In this document: piece by piece, positions 42,462 to 50,391 of the stretch
How positions within the stretch are numbered: the first letter of the stretch is position 1
Layout of the letters: every line of letters starts with the position of its first letter
Assembly (NCBI RefSeq): GCF_017526105.1
Contig: NZ_CP071839.1
Location: forward strand, 6,982,001-7,046,000
From: Streptomyces cyanogenus
GTDB lineage: Bacteria > Actinomycetota > Actinomycetes > Streptomycetales > Streptomycetaceae
Reading direction: 5' to 3'
Length of the DNA stretch: 64,000 nt
Translations under genes and position numbers: made by a program
Notes under the pieces: model-generated
The model's input: only the letters and a program-made list of their open reading frames with translations
Told to the model about the DNA's origin: nothing
Database searches by the model: none

Positions 42462-43583
42462 ATGAGCCTTGTTGACGACACCACGCAGGATCCCGCGCTC
42501 GTCGTCCACCTCAACGGCAGCGGCGGCGCCATCAAGAGCTGGGTCGTGATCGACACGCTGGTCGACGGCCTCGCGATGGGCGGCGTGCGGATGACCCCGG
42601 GAGTGACCCAGGAGGAGGTGGCCGGCCTCGCCCGCGACATGACCCACAAGTTCACGCTCGCGGGTCTGCGCATCGGCGGCGCCAAGGGCGGCATCGTCTC
42701 CGACGGCAGCAACCGCGAGGAGACCTTCCGCACCTTCGGCCGTACCGTCAAGCCGCTGCTGCACGGCGGTATCCACCTCGGCATCGACATGGGCGTCACG
42801 CCCGCCGACCGGGCCGTGTTCTTCGACGAGGCGGGCTACGACCCGCGGTACCGGCTGGGCGCCCCGGACATGCCGATCGACTGGCGCACCTACTACGAGC
42901 CGCTCATCGACGTCACCGGGCACGGCGTCGGCGTCGCCGCCGTCACCGCCCTGGAGGCGAGCGGCCGCACCGGCCCCGCCCGCGTCGTGGTGCAGGGCTT
43001 CGGCGCGGTCGGCCGCGCGGTCGCCCGGTTCCTGGAGGACCGCGGCCACGTCGTCGTGGGCGTCGCGGACGCCCAGGGCACCATCAGCGCCGACCGGCTG
43101 CCGGTGGCCGACCTCGTCGCCGTCACCGACGAGTTCGGGCTGATCGACCGCTCCCGCCTGCCGCAGCACGTCACCCTGTCCAACGGGCCGGACGCCTGGC
43201 TCGACGTCGACGCCGACCTGCTGATCCTCGCGGCCCAGAAGCACGCGCTGAACGCCGGGAACGCGCACCGGCTGCGCGCCGCCCTGGTGGTCGAGGGCGC
43301 CAACCTCGCCTCCGACGCCGAGGCCCGGGAGAAGGCGCGGGCGGCCGGCGCCACCCTCGTGCCGGGCGTCATCGCCAACATCGGCGGCGCCGGCGCGGCG
43401 GCCCTCGCCGTCACCCGGGTCGTCCCCTTCGAACTGGCGGCAGAGGCACGCAAGGCGTGGGTCTTCGACTGGATCGGCGACCGGGTGCGGGACAACACCC
43501 GGGCCCTGCTGGAGATCGCCGCCGCCCGCGCCGGCGACCCGCTGCCGGAGCTGCTCGCGGTACGACGTGGAGAACTGCGATGA
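42462..43583 (+). CDS. Glu/Leu/Phe/Val dehydrogenase family protein
   Basis: A 373-residue amino-acid dehydrogenase: substrate domain MGGVRMTPGVTQEEVAGLARDMTHKF, catalytic Lys in GLRIGGAKGGIV, and the Rossmann segment VVQGFGAVGRAVARFLEDRG, followed by VVEGANLASDAEA and VIANIGGAGAAAL. It interconverts a 2-oxo acid and an amino acid with NAD(P)H and ammonia. Following the homocitrate-synthase-like step it could supply the amino acid that is loaded on the carrier. RBS AGGAG upstream of ATG 42462; the stop overlaps the ligase gene (ATGA). Confidence 0.88.
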   Translation: MSLVDDTTQDPALVVHLNGSGGAIKSWVVIDTLVDGLAMGGVRMTPGVTQEEVAGLARDMTHKFTLAGLRIGGAKGGIVSDGSNREETFRTFGRTVKPLLHGGIHLGIDMGVTPADRAVFFDEAGYDPRYRLGAPDMPIDWRTYYEPLIDVTGHGVGVAAVTALEASGRTGPARVVVQGFGAVGRAVARFLEDRGHVVVGVADAQGTISADRLPVADLVAVTDEFGLIDRSRLPQHVTLSNGPDAWLDVDADLLILAAQKHALNAGNAHRLRAALVVEGANLASDAEAREKARAAGATLVPGVIANIGGAGAAALAVTRVVPFELAAEARKAWVFDWIGDRVRDNTRALLEIAAARAGDPLPELLAVRRGELR

Positions 43584-45247
43584 CGACGACCCTTTCCCCC
43601 GCCCCGATACCGGCGCCGGCCCCGGCGCCGGCGGCGGACCGCGCGGCCGAGTACCGGTCGCGCGGCTGGTGGCGGGACGAGACGTTCCTCGACGACCTGC
43701 GCCGGCAGGCCCGGATCCGGCCGCGCAAGCTGGCCGTCGCCGGCCGCCGGCTGGGCGAGGCGCGTACCGACACCCTCGACTACGCCGAACTCTCCTTGCT
43801 GACCGACCGGTTCGCCGGCGCCCTGCTCGAACTCGACGTCCGGCGGGGGGACGTCGTCGCGGTCCAGCTGCCCAACCGGTGGGAGATGGTGCCGCTGATG
43901 TACGCCTGCATGGCCGTCGGCGCCGTCATCTGCCCCATCGCACCGGAGTGCCAGGGCGAGGAACTGCGCCACCGCCTCGAACTCACCGAGGCCCGGCTGT
44001 GCATCACCGTCGCCGAGTGGGACGGCCGTCCGCTCGCCCGGGACATCGCCGCGCTGCGCCCCGCACTGCCGCTGGAGGACGTGGTGGTGGTCGGCGGGCA
44101 CGCTCCCGAGGGCACGCACGACTTCCACGACCACTTCGTCTCGGTGCCCTGGGAGGACGCCCGCATGGGCGACCTGGAGGGCCGTGCGCTCGGGCCCGAC
44201 GACCCCTTCGTGGTGCTGTTCACCTCGGGTACGACCGGCTTCTCCAAGGGAGTCGTGCACAGCCAGAACACCGTCCACTCGGGCGTGCGCGGCTACGTGG
44301 ACACCTTCCTGCTCCGCGACGACCTGGTGGCCGTCGTCACCACCCCGCTGGTGCACTACTCCGGCTTCGGCCAGGGCGTCCTGGCCGGCGTGATGCTCGG
44401 CGGGACGGTCGCCTTCCAGGACGGCCGGAACCACACCAGCCTGCTGGACCTGGCGGAGCGCTACCGGGCCACCCTGCTGTACGGTCCGCCGCCCACGCTC
44501 TTCGGCGTGGCCGCCGCCCAGCGCGCCGACCGGCACGACGTGTCCAGCCTGCGCTACACCGTCACCGGGGCCCAACCGGTGCTCCAGGAGCTGGTGGACG
44601 AGCTGCGCGACACCTTCGACACCACCACCTACTCGGTGTGGGGCATGTCCGAGTTCGGGCCGATCACCATCAGCCGGCTCGACTACGACCAGGACTGGTC
44701 CGCGCACAGCCACGGCCGGCCGATCGACGCCATGGAGATCCGCATCGACGACAGCCGGTCCGGCGAGCGCGCCCGCGTGGGCCGGCTGCGGGTGCGCGGC
44801 GCCTCCCAGGCCCTCGGCTACTACCGCAACCAGGCCGCGTTCGACGCCGAGCTGTCCGCGGACGGCTGGTTCGACACCGGCGACGTGGCGCGGGAGGACG
44901 GCCGCGGCGGCATCCGTGTGCTGGGCCGGGCCAAGGACGCGATCCTGCGCGACGGGATCGTCGTCCCGATGGCCGAGCTGGAAGCGATCCTCTCCGCGCA
45001 CCCGAAGATCGCGGAGGCGACGCTGGTCGGGCCCACCGGCCAGCCGGACGACCCCATCGTGGCCGTCCTCGTACCCCGCGGCGGCGGGGCCCGGCCCACG
45101 CTCCGGGAGATCCGGGAGCACCTGCTCGACCGCGGCCAGGACCCCCGCTTCCTCCCGGACCGGCTGGACCTGGTCGAAGCCCTGCCCAAGACCCTCACCG
45201 GCAAGGTCAAGAAGGCCGAACTCCGGCGCCGGCTGGCCGGAGCCTGA
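43580..45247 (+). CDS. Acyl-CoA synthetase / AMP-dependent ligase
   Basis: A 555-residue adenylate-forming enzyme: P-loop LFTSGTTGFSKGVVHSQ, A5-type YSVWGMSEFGPI, A7/A8 WFDTGDVAREDGRG then IRVLGRAKDAILRDG, and the catalytic Lys in LTGKVKKAELRRRL. It is closest in feel to cyclohexanecarboxylate/medium-chain acyl-CoA ligases. It may activate a carboxylate of the cluster product for amide or ester formation. It is the last gene of the plus-strand operon and is followed by a terminator. Confidence 0.9.
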   Translation: MTTTLSPAPIPAPAPAPAADRAAEYRSRGWWRDETFLDDLRRQARIRPRKLAVAGRRLGEARTDTLDYAELSLLTDRFAGALLELDVRRGDVVAVQLPNRWEMVPLMYACMAVGAVICPIAPECQGEELRHRLELTEARLCITVAEWDGRPLARDIAALRPALPLEDVVVVGGHAPEGTHDFHDHFVSVPWEDARMGDLEGRALGPDDPFVVLFTSGTTGFSKGVVHSQNTVHSGVRGYVDTFLLRDDLVAVVTTPLVHYSGFGQGVLAGVMLGGTVAFQDGRNHTSLLDLAERYRATLLYGPPPTLFGVAAAQRADRHDVSSLRYTVTGAQPVLQELVDELRDTFDTTTYSVWGMSEFGPITISRLDYDQDWSAHSHGRPIDAMEIRIDDSRSGERARVGRLRVRGASQALGYYRNQAAFDAELSADGWFDTGDVAREDGRGGIRVLGRAKDAILRDGIVVPMAELEAILSAHPKIAEATLVGPTGQPDDPIVAVLVPRGGGARPTLREIREHLLDRGQDPRFLPDRLDLVEALPKTLTGKVKKAELRRRLAGA

Positions 45248-45261
45248 CCCGCCCGGCGCAC

Positions 45262-45303
45262 ACAGCGCGGCGGCACTGCCCTCGGGCGGTGCCGCCGCGC
45301 TGT
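45262..45303. terminator. Hairpin between the convergent ligase and luciferase-like genes
   Basis: 20-base arms (45262-45281 and 45284-45303) with one G-T wobble and a two-base loop, between two convergent genes. It can end transcription from both sides. Confidence 0.8.
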
Positions 45304-45320
45304 CGCGTGGGGCGGGGGGC

Positions 45321-46364
45321 CTACGCCGGCCCGGGCTCCACGTGCGGCAGACCGTAGCTGTCGGCGATCAGGGACAGCGACGTCAGCCGCTCCTCCAGGC
45401 CGTGCGCGTTGGAGGCGAGCATGAGTTCGTCGGCGCCCGTCCGTTTGCGCAGCTCCTCCAGCTGCTCCCGGACCGAGTCCGGTGTGCCGTGGACGGCGTT
45501 CTCCAGCCAGCCGCCGAGGACCTCCCGCTCGTACCCGGTGAACACATGCGCCCGGGCCTCCTCGGGGGTCGGTACGAGTCCCGGGCGCCCGGTGCGGAAC
45601 CGCACCGTGGTCAGCGCCCCGGTGAGGGCCTGCTCCCGGGCCTGCCGCTCGGTCTGCGCGGCGAACGTGAACACGCCCACGACGGCGTACGGCTCGGCCA
45701 GCACGGGGGAGGGCCGGAACGTCTGCCGGTACAGCTCCAGGGCGGGGATGGTGTTGTGCGCGGCGAAGTGGTGGGCGAAGGCGAAGGGCAGGCCCAGCCG
45801 GCCGGCCAGCTGGGCGCTGAACCCGGACGAGCCGAGGAGCCACACCTCGGGCCGCCCGCCGGAGGGCCCCTGCACCGGGCCGGGCACGGCGTGCACCTGG
45901 CGATAGGGGTGCCCGTCGGGGAAGTCGTCGTGCAGGAAGCCGATCAGTTCGGCCACGTCGGCGGGGAAGGAGTCACCGGTCGCCGGCCCGTGGGTGCGCC
46001 GCAGCGCCCGCGCGGTCGCCTGGTCGGTGCCGGGGGCGCGGCCGAGCCCGAGGTCCACCCGGCCGGGGGCCATCGCCTCCAGCGTGTTGAACTGCTCGGC
46101 GATGACCAATGGGGCGTGGTTGGGCAGCATGACGCCCCCGGAACCGAGCCGGATCCGGGTGGTCTGCGCGGCGAGGTACGCCAGGATCACCGCGGGGCTG
46201 CTGCTGGCGATGCCGGGCATCGAGTGGTGCTCGGCGACCCAGTAGCGGCGGAATCCGCGGGCCTCGGCCAGGCGGGCGAGCCGCGCCGAGGTCCGCAGGG
46301 CCCCCCGCGTGGTGTGGCCCTCTCCGACCGCCACCAGGTCGAGAACGGACAGAGCGTCGACCAT
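45321..46364 (-). CDS. LLM-class luciferase-like monooxygenase (MsnO8-type)
   Basis: A 347-residue luciferase-like flavin monooxygenase: LSVLDLVAVGEGHTTRGAL, RYWVAEHHSMPGIASSSPAV, IRLGSGGVMLPNHAPLVIAEQF and LDLGLGRAPGTDQAT (here VDLGLGRAPG) mark the MsnO8-type group often found in biosynthetic clusters. RBS GGAGGG precedes ATG 46364. It would use FMNH2 and O2 to oxidise an intermediate. It lies between the ligase and the FAH-like operon and is probably part of the AmCP locus. Confidence 0.88.
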   Translation of the reverse strand: MVDALSVLDLVAVGEGHTTRGALRTSARLARLAEARGFRRYWVAEHHSMPGIASSSPAVILAYLAAQTTRIRLGSGGVMLPNHAPLVIAEQFNTLEAMAPGRVDLGLGRAPGTDQATARALRRTHGPATGDSFPADVAELIGFLHDDFPDGHPYRQVHAVPGPVQGPSGGRPEVWLLGSSGFSAQLAGRLGLPFAFAHHFAAHNTIPALELYRQTFRPSPVLAEPYAVVGVFTFAAQTERQAREQALTGALTTVRFRTGRPGLVPTPEEARAHVFTGYEREVLGGWLENAVHGTPDSVREQLEELRKRTGADELMLASNAHGLEERLTSLSLIADSYGLPHVEPGPA

Positions 46365-46424
46365 CGTTGCCGTCCCTCCGTAAGTCGTCAGTCGCGCACA
46401 CGTGCGCGGTCCGTCATGAAAAAG

Positions 46425-46475
46425 GCCCGGGCCGGGTGTGCGGGAGCGTTCCGATCCCGCACACCCGGCCCGGGC
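46425..46475 (-). terminator. 21-bp perfect stem terminator of the AmCP-2 operon
   Basis: Arms 46425-46445 and 46455-46475 are perfectly complementary with a nine-base loop. On the minus strand the stem is followed by TTTTT (A-run 46419-46423 on plus), just after the FAH-like gene stop. Confidence 0.9.
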
Positions 46476-46496
46476 GCGTTCCGGTGTCCGGCTCGG

Positions 46497-47390
46497 TTAC
46501 TTCGGGGCCGCGGCCCCGTACCGGACCTCGTTCGCCAGCACGACACCGTGGCTGGACACGTCGATGACCATCCGGTCGCCGTTCTCGATCCGGAAGCCGT
46601 CGTGGTACGTGGCCTTGTCCGCGCCGAGGAACAGGTAGTTGACCAGGCCCGGCCGGCGCAGCAGCGGGTACGAGAACAGGTACTGCGCCATGTCCGGGAT
46701 CCGGTGGAAGATGGAGTCGGCGCCGCACGAGAAGCCGCCCTGCCAGGCCGCCGTGCCGTCGCGCTCGATGGTGACGCTGCCGGTGACCTTCTCCGGCGGG
46801 GTGCCGAGGAACAGCCATGGCGTGATCGAGGTCTCGCACAGCTTGGCGTACGGGGTCCACGCCCACGGGTTCTTCAGGTGCAGGCCGATGTCGTTCAGGT
46901 CGTTGCCGAAGGTGTAGCCGGCGTAGTGCGGCACCCCCTGGTCGTCGTTGGCGTACACGAGGACGACCTCGGGCTCCTCCAGCAGCCAGACCGGATCGGC
47001 CGGGGTGGTCAGCGGCTCGTCGGGCAGCCGCAGCCAGGAACCGAAGCCCTTGATGTAGTAGTTCGGCGGGGTGAACTCCTCGTCCGGTTCCGGGGCGCGG
47101 TCGAACTTGCTGCGGTGCGTGCCCATGAAGCCGTTGATCAGGGCGTTGTCGGAGGCGGTCGGCAGCAGCGGCGGGAGGAACCTCAAGCCGGCATCGCCGG
47201 GGTCCACCTCGATCCGGCCGTCCTCGCCGGCCACGGCGGACCGCAGGTCCTCGGGGCCGCGGCCCGCGACGAGGGCCGCCTGCAACTGCCCGTCGGCCAC
47301 CGGGTACAGGGTGAGCGGGCTGCCGGACACGGGCAGGCCGTGGCCCGCGTACCGCCGGCCCTGGTATTCGCACTCGAAGATGATGGACAT
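46497..47390 (-). CDS. Fumarylacetoacetate-hydrolase-like protein
   Basis: 297 residues. The central part resembles the FAH fold: VLVYANDDQGVPHYAGYTFGNDLND and LKNPWAWTPYAKLCETSITPWLFLG are like the conserved metal-site and Lys loop of FAH hydratases/hydrolases. The N-terminal 90 residues are less conserved. The gene lies 17 bp after the MFS pump in the same operon. FAH proteins cleave or hydrate 2-oxo acids and enols. It may act on the C-C or enol chemistry of the product, or release it from the carrier, but no evidence separates these. Confidence 0.7.
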   Translation of the reverse strand: MSIIFECEYQGRRYAGHGLPVSGSPLTLYPVADGQLQAALVAGRGPEDLRSAVAGEDGRIEVDPGDAGLRFLPPLLPTASDNALINGFMGTHRSKFDRAPEPDEEFTPPNYYIKGFGSWLRLPDEPLTTPADPVWLLEEPEVVLVYANDDQGVPHYAGYTFGNDLNDIGLHLKNPWAWTPYAKLCETSITPWLFLGTPPEKVTGSVTIERDGTAAWQGGFSCGADSIFHRIPDMAQYLFSYPLLRRPGLVNYLFLGADKATYHDGFRIENGDRMVIDVSSHGVVLANEVRYGAAAPK

Positions 47391-47406
47391 GTCTGTCGGG
47401 GTCTCC

Positions 47407-48645
47407 TCAGGAGTGGGCGGATGGGTGGGTGGCCGGGAACCCGTGGGAGCGGGCCGCGAGCACGATGGCGAGGACCGGCGCCAGGAGGACCAGCACCGTC
47501 CAGGGGAAGGCGTCGGCGCCGACGGCGTCGAGCAGGAGGCCGCCGGCGATGCCTCCGCCGGCCATCGCGACGTTCCACAGGGTCACGAGCATGGCCTGGG
47601 CGGCCTCGGCCGCCTCCCCGCCGGCCTGGCCGCCCGCGGTCTGCAGCAGGGTCGGCACCCCGCCCCAGCCCAGCCCCCACAGGGCGGCGGCGACGTAGAC
47701 CAGGGCGTCGGTGCCGGAGAACGTGCCCATGACCGCGACGCCGGCGCCGACCAGCAGGGTGCCGGCGACGGTCAGCGCGCGCAGATGGCGGTGGATGAGG
47801 GCGCCGACGACCCAGATGCTGACCAGGCAGGCGACGCCGAAGACCAGCAGGACCCCGTCCACCTGGCCGCCCATGCCGATGTGGTCCAGGAAGGTGGCGA
47901 TGTAGGCGTACAGGAGGGTGTGGGCCAGGACGAAGACCAGGGTGACGGTCAGCACCGCGGCGACACCCGGCACACGCAGGGTGCTGCGCATCGGGATCTT
48001 GCCGCCGGCCGGCTGGCCGGGGTGGTCGGGCGCCACGGCCGTGATCCACACGAGCAGCACCACGGTCAGGGCGGTCATCGCGAGGAACGCGGCCTGCCAG
48101 GAGACCACCTGCCCCAGGAAGGTGCCGGCCGGGACGCCCAGGGACAGGGCGACCGGAATGCCGGCCATGGCGATGGCGATGGCGCGGCCCTCCTGGTGCG
48201 GGGCGACCATGCGGCGGGCGTACCCGGCCAGCAGGGCCCAGGCCAGTCCGGCGGCGACACCGGCCACGAACCGGGCGACCAGGGTGAGCGGGTAGTTCAC
48301 CGACAGGGCGGTGACGGTGTTGGCGACGGCGAAGCCGGCCATCGCGGTCAGCAGCAGGCGCTTGCGGCTCCACCCCGCGGTCGCGGCGGACAGCGGGATG
48401 GCTGTGAGCACCGTGCCCAGCGCGTAGATGGTCACCGTCTGCCCGGTGGCCGACTCGCTGGTGTGCAGGCTGGAACTCATGTCGGGCAGCAGCCCGGCGG
48501 GCAGGGTCTCGGTGAGACTCGTGATGAACACGGCGACCGCCAGGGCGAGCAGGGCCGCCAGCGGCAGCTTCTGCTCGGCCGCCGGCGTGGTGCCGGGTGC
48601 GGGGACTGGGGTGGCGGTGCCGGTGGACGGCTCGGCGCTAGTCAT
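47407..48645 (-). CDS. MFS transporter, AraJ/CmlR-like efflux pump (paralogue B)
   Basis: A 412-residue 12-helix exporter nearly parallel to the pump at 30758-31993: both start the membrane part with VFITSLTETLPAGLLPDM and share SATGQTVTIYA, GIPVALSLGVPAGTFLGQ and LWGLGWGG. ATG 48645. It sits between the aminotransferase and the FAH-like gene and probably exports the product. The two pumps bracket the cluster. Confidence 0.88.
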   Translation of the reverse strand: MTSAEPSTGTATPVPAPGTTPAAEQKLPLAALLALAVAVFITSLTETLPAGLLPDMSSSLHTSESATGQTVTIYALGTVLTAIPLSAATAGWSRKRLLLTAMAGFAVANTVTALSVNYPLTLVARFVAGVAAGLAWALLAGYARRMVAPHQEGRAIAIAMAGIPVALSLGVPAGTFLGQVVSWQAAFLAMTALTVVLLVWITAVAPDHPGQPAGGKIPMRSTLRVPGVAAVLTVTLVFVLAHTLLYAYIATFLDHIGMGGQVDGVLLVFGVACLVSIWVVGALIHRHLRALTVAGTLLVGAGVAVMGTFSGTDALVYVAAALWGLGWGGVPTLLQTAGGQAGGEAAEAAQAMLVTLWNVAMAGGGIAGGLLLDAVGADAFPWTVLVLLAPVLAIVLAARSHGFPATHPSAHS

Positions 48646-48709
48646 GATGGGTGCCTTCGATGTGAGGGTCGAGCCCGGCGTGGAAGGGTCCTCCCGGGAC
48701 GGGAACGGC

Positions 48710-49996
48710 TCAGGCCCGCGGGGTGCGGGCCCCGGTGAGATCGGCCAGCGCGGAGTCGATCTGCTCCAGGTTCTTGCGGATCCACGGCAGTTCGAGCGGG
48801 TCCGGTGCCGCGAGCGCGGCGGTGCGCTGTTCGTCGTCCTCGCCGTACAGGCGGCTGGTCGCGGCCCGGATCCGCAAGGGGTCGCCGTCCTCCCCGAACG
48901 CGCCGGCCGGGAGCAGGCCGATGCCGTGCCGCTCGCCGAGGAACCGGACCAGGTCCGCACCGCCGTGCACGTCGTGGGTCCGGGCCAGGTGGTCCCCGAG
49001 CGGTGTGAAGTCCGGGTACAGGTAGCAGGTCGCCCGGACCGGGGCGAGCAGCGCGCCCGCGCCGGTGAGGCGGCCGGCGACCGCGCGGACCACGGTCTCG
49101 TGCAGCCGGCGGCCGGCCGCGATGCGCTCGGCGACCTCCGGGGGCTCGCCGAACGCGTACGCGGCGGCGGCCTGCACCGGCGCCGGCGGACTGGACCAGA
49201 TCTGGCTGGCCACCGAGACGAGGCGGCCGTGCAGGGCCCGCCCGGTGTCGCTGTCGGGCAGCCGGGCCACACCGGTGCGCCAGCCGCCGACGGCCAGGTT
49301 CTTGGTGAGCCCGGTGGTGACGACGGTGCGCTCCGGGGCGAAGCGGGCCGGGGACTCGGCGGGCGCCGAGGTGTCGTAGACGAGGTCGCAGTAGATCTCG
49401 TCGGAGACGATGACGAGGTCCAGTTCCCGGGCCGCCGCCGCGAGCCGCCGTACCGTGCCGGGCGAGGCGACGGTGCCGGTCGGGTTGTCCGGCAGGGTCA
49501 CCACCACACACCGGGGATCCCGGCCGGCGGCGCGGGCGGCGGTGACGGCCGCGCGCAGCCGCTCCGGGTCGGGCACCCCGCCCTCGCCCGGAGTGATCGG
49601 CACCGGAAGGGGACGGGCACCCACCAGCCGGGCCTGTGCGGCGTAGCTGACCCAGCTGGGTACGGGCACGACGACGTCCCCGCCGAGCGCGAGCAGCAGC
49701 GCGAACAGCAGCGGCTTGCTGCCCGGCCCGGCCACGACGAGCCCGGGGTCGGTGGCGAGACCGCGCCGGCCCCAGTACCCGGCGGCGGCGGCGCGCAGCG
49801 CCTGGCTGCCGGCCACGGGACCGTACGCGTTCTCGTCCGCCGCGGCGGCGAGCCGCCGGCGCAGCGCGGGCAGCACGGGCAGGCCGATCTCCCCGCCGGC
49901 CATGGGCAGGACCTGTTCCCCGGCCCGTCGCCTGCGGTCCAGGGCCTCGTCGGCGGCCAGGGTCGCCGACATGGGGATGGACGGGGCATCGGACAT
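48710..49996 (-). CDS. PLP-dependent aminotransferase, class I/II
   Basis: A 428-residue fold-type I aminotransferase: AYGPVAGSQALRAAAAGYWGRRG (substrate/cofactor region), VVTLPDNPTGTVASPG with the Asn-Pro-Thr-Gly motif, VIVSDEIYCDLVYD and the Schiff-base Lys in TTGLTKNLAVGGWRTG. It starts 4 bp after the AmCP-2 stop. In lysine AmCP biosynthesis the aldehyde is aminated by a class III enzyme (LysJ); here a class I/II enzyme sits with a carrier gene, so it may replace it or act at the alpha position. Confidence 0.88.
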   Translation of the reverse strand: MSDAPSIPMSATLAADEALDRRRRAGEQVLPMAGGEIGLPVLPALRRRLAAAADENAYGPVAGSQALRAAAAGYWGRRGLATDPGLVVAGPGSKPLLFALLLALGGDVVVPVPSWVSYAAQARLVGARPLPVPITPGEGGVPDPERLRAAVTAARAAGRDPRCVVVTLPDNPTGTVASPGTVRRLAAAARELDLVIVSDEIYCDLVYDTSAPAESPARFAPERTVVTTGLTKNLAVGGWRTGVARLPDSDTGRALHGRLVSVASQIWSSPPAPVQAAAAYAFGEPPEVAERIAAGRRLHETVVRAVAGRLTGAGALLAPVRATCYLYPDFTPLGDHLARTHDVHGGADLVRFLGERHGIGLLPAGAFGEDGDPLRIRAATSRLYGEDDEQRTAALAAPDPLELPWIRKNLEQIDSALADLTGARTPRA

Positions 49997-50000
49997 GCTG

Positions 50001-50186
50001 TCACTGCCCCCAGTCGCGCAGCTGGACCTCGACCATCTCCAGGGTCAGCAGGCCGTCCGCGATGTCCTCCACGCGGAGGGTCAGCATGCACTCGGGGCAG
50101 GAGAGCGTCTCGCCCTGGACGACCGGCGGGACGGTCAGTTCGGTCTCGCACTCGGGGCAGGCGCCGGTGAGGGTGGCGCTGGACAT
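50001..50186 (-). CDS. lysW: Second amino-group carrier protein AmCP-2 (LysW-type)
   Basis: A 61-residue paralogue of AmCP-1: CPECETELTVPP...LSCPECMLTLRVEDI and the same C-terminal RDWGQ, so the terminal Gln is conserved in both copies. The differences are concentrated in residues 3-25 and 36-43. RBS GGAG seven bases before ATG 50186. It begins an operon with the aminotransferase, exporter and FAH-like gene. Two carriers in one locus suggest two loaded substrates or separate steps. Confidence 0.88.
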   Translation of the reverse strand: MSSATLTGACPECETELTVPPVVQGETLSCPECMLTLRVEDIADGLLTLEMVEVQLRDWGQ

Positions 50187-50284
50187 GGATCAACTCCGTT
50201 CGACGAGGTTTCGCAACGGTCCCCCACCTTCCAACGCGCCGCCGGAAAGAGTAAAGGCGGGCCGGTTAAATCTCTGTAGTGGAT

Positions 50285-50339
50285 TGTCAAGAAGTGTCAA
50301 GACAGAGGGGAGTTGCAAGTTTGGCCTGGCGGAATGTCA
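50285..50339 (-). promoter_or_regulatory. TTGACA boxes before the AmCP-2 operon
   Basis: Read on the minus strand, TTGACA lies at 50340-50335, 50300-50295 and 50290-50285, spaced by 40 and 10 bp, all multiples of the same helical phase. It shares TGACATTCC with the box array before the AmCP-1 operon. It lies between AmCP-2 and the divergent racemase-like gene. Confidence 0.55.
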
Positions 50340-50391
50340 AGTCCGGTGGAATACCGCGGCCGGTGCCCGGAGCGGCAACTAATGTGCCGCC

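Noticed and set aside
37752..45121. Long minus-strand frames (about 580-740 codons) opposite the AmCP operon
   Set aside because: They are shadows of the plus-strand genes, whose motifs, starts, Shine-Dalgarno sequences and 4-base overlaps are all consistent.
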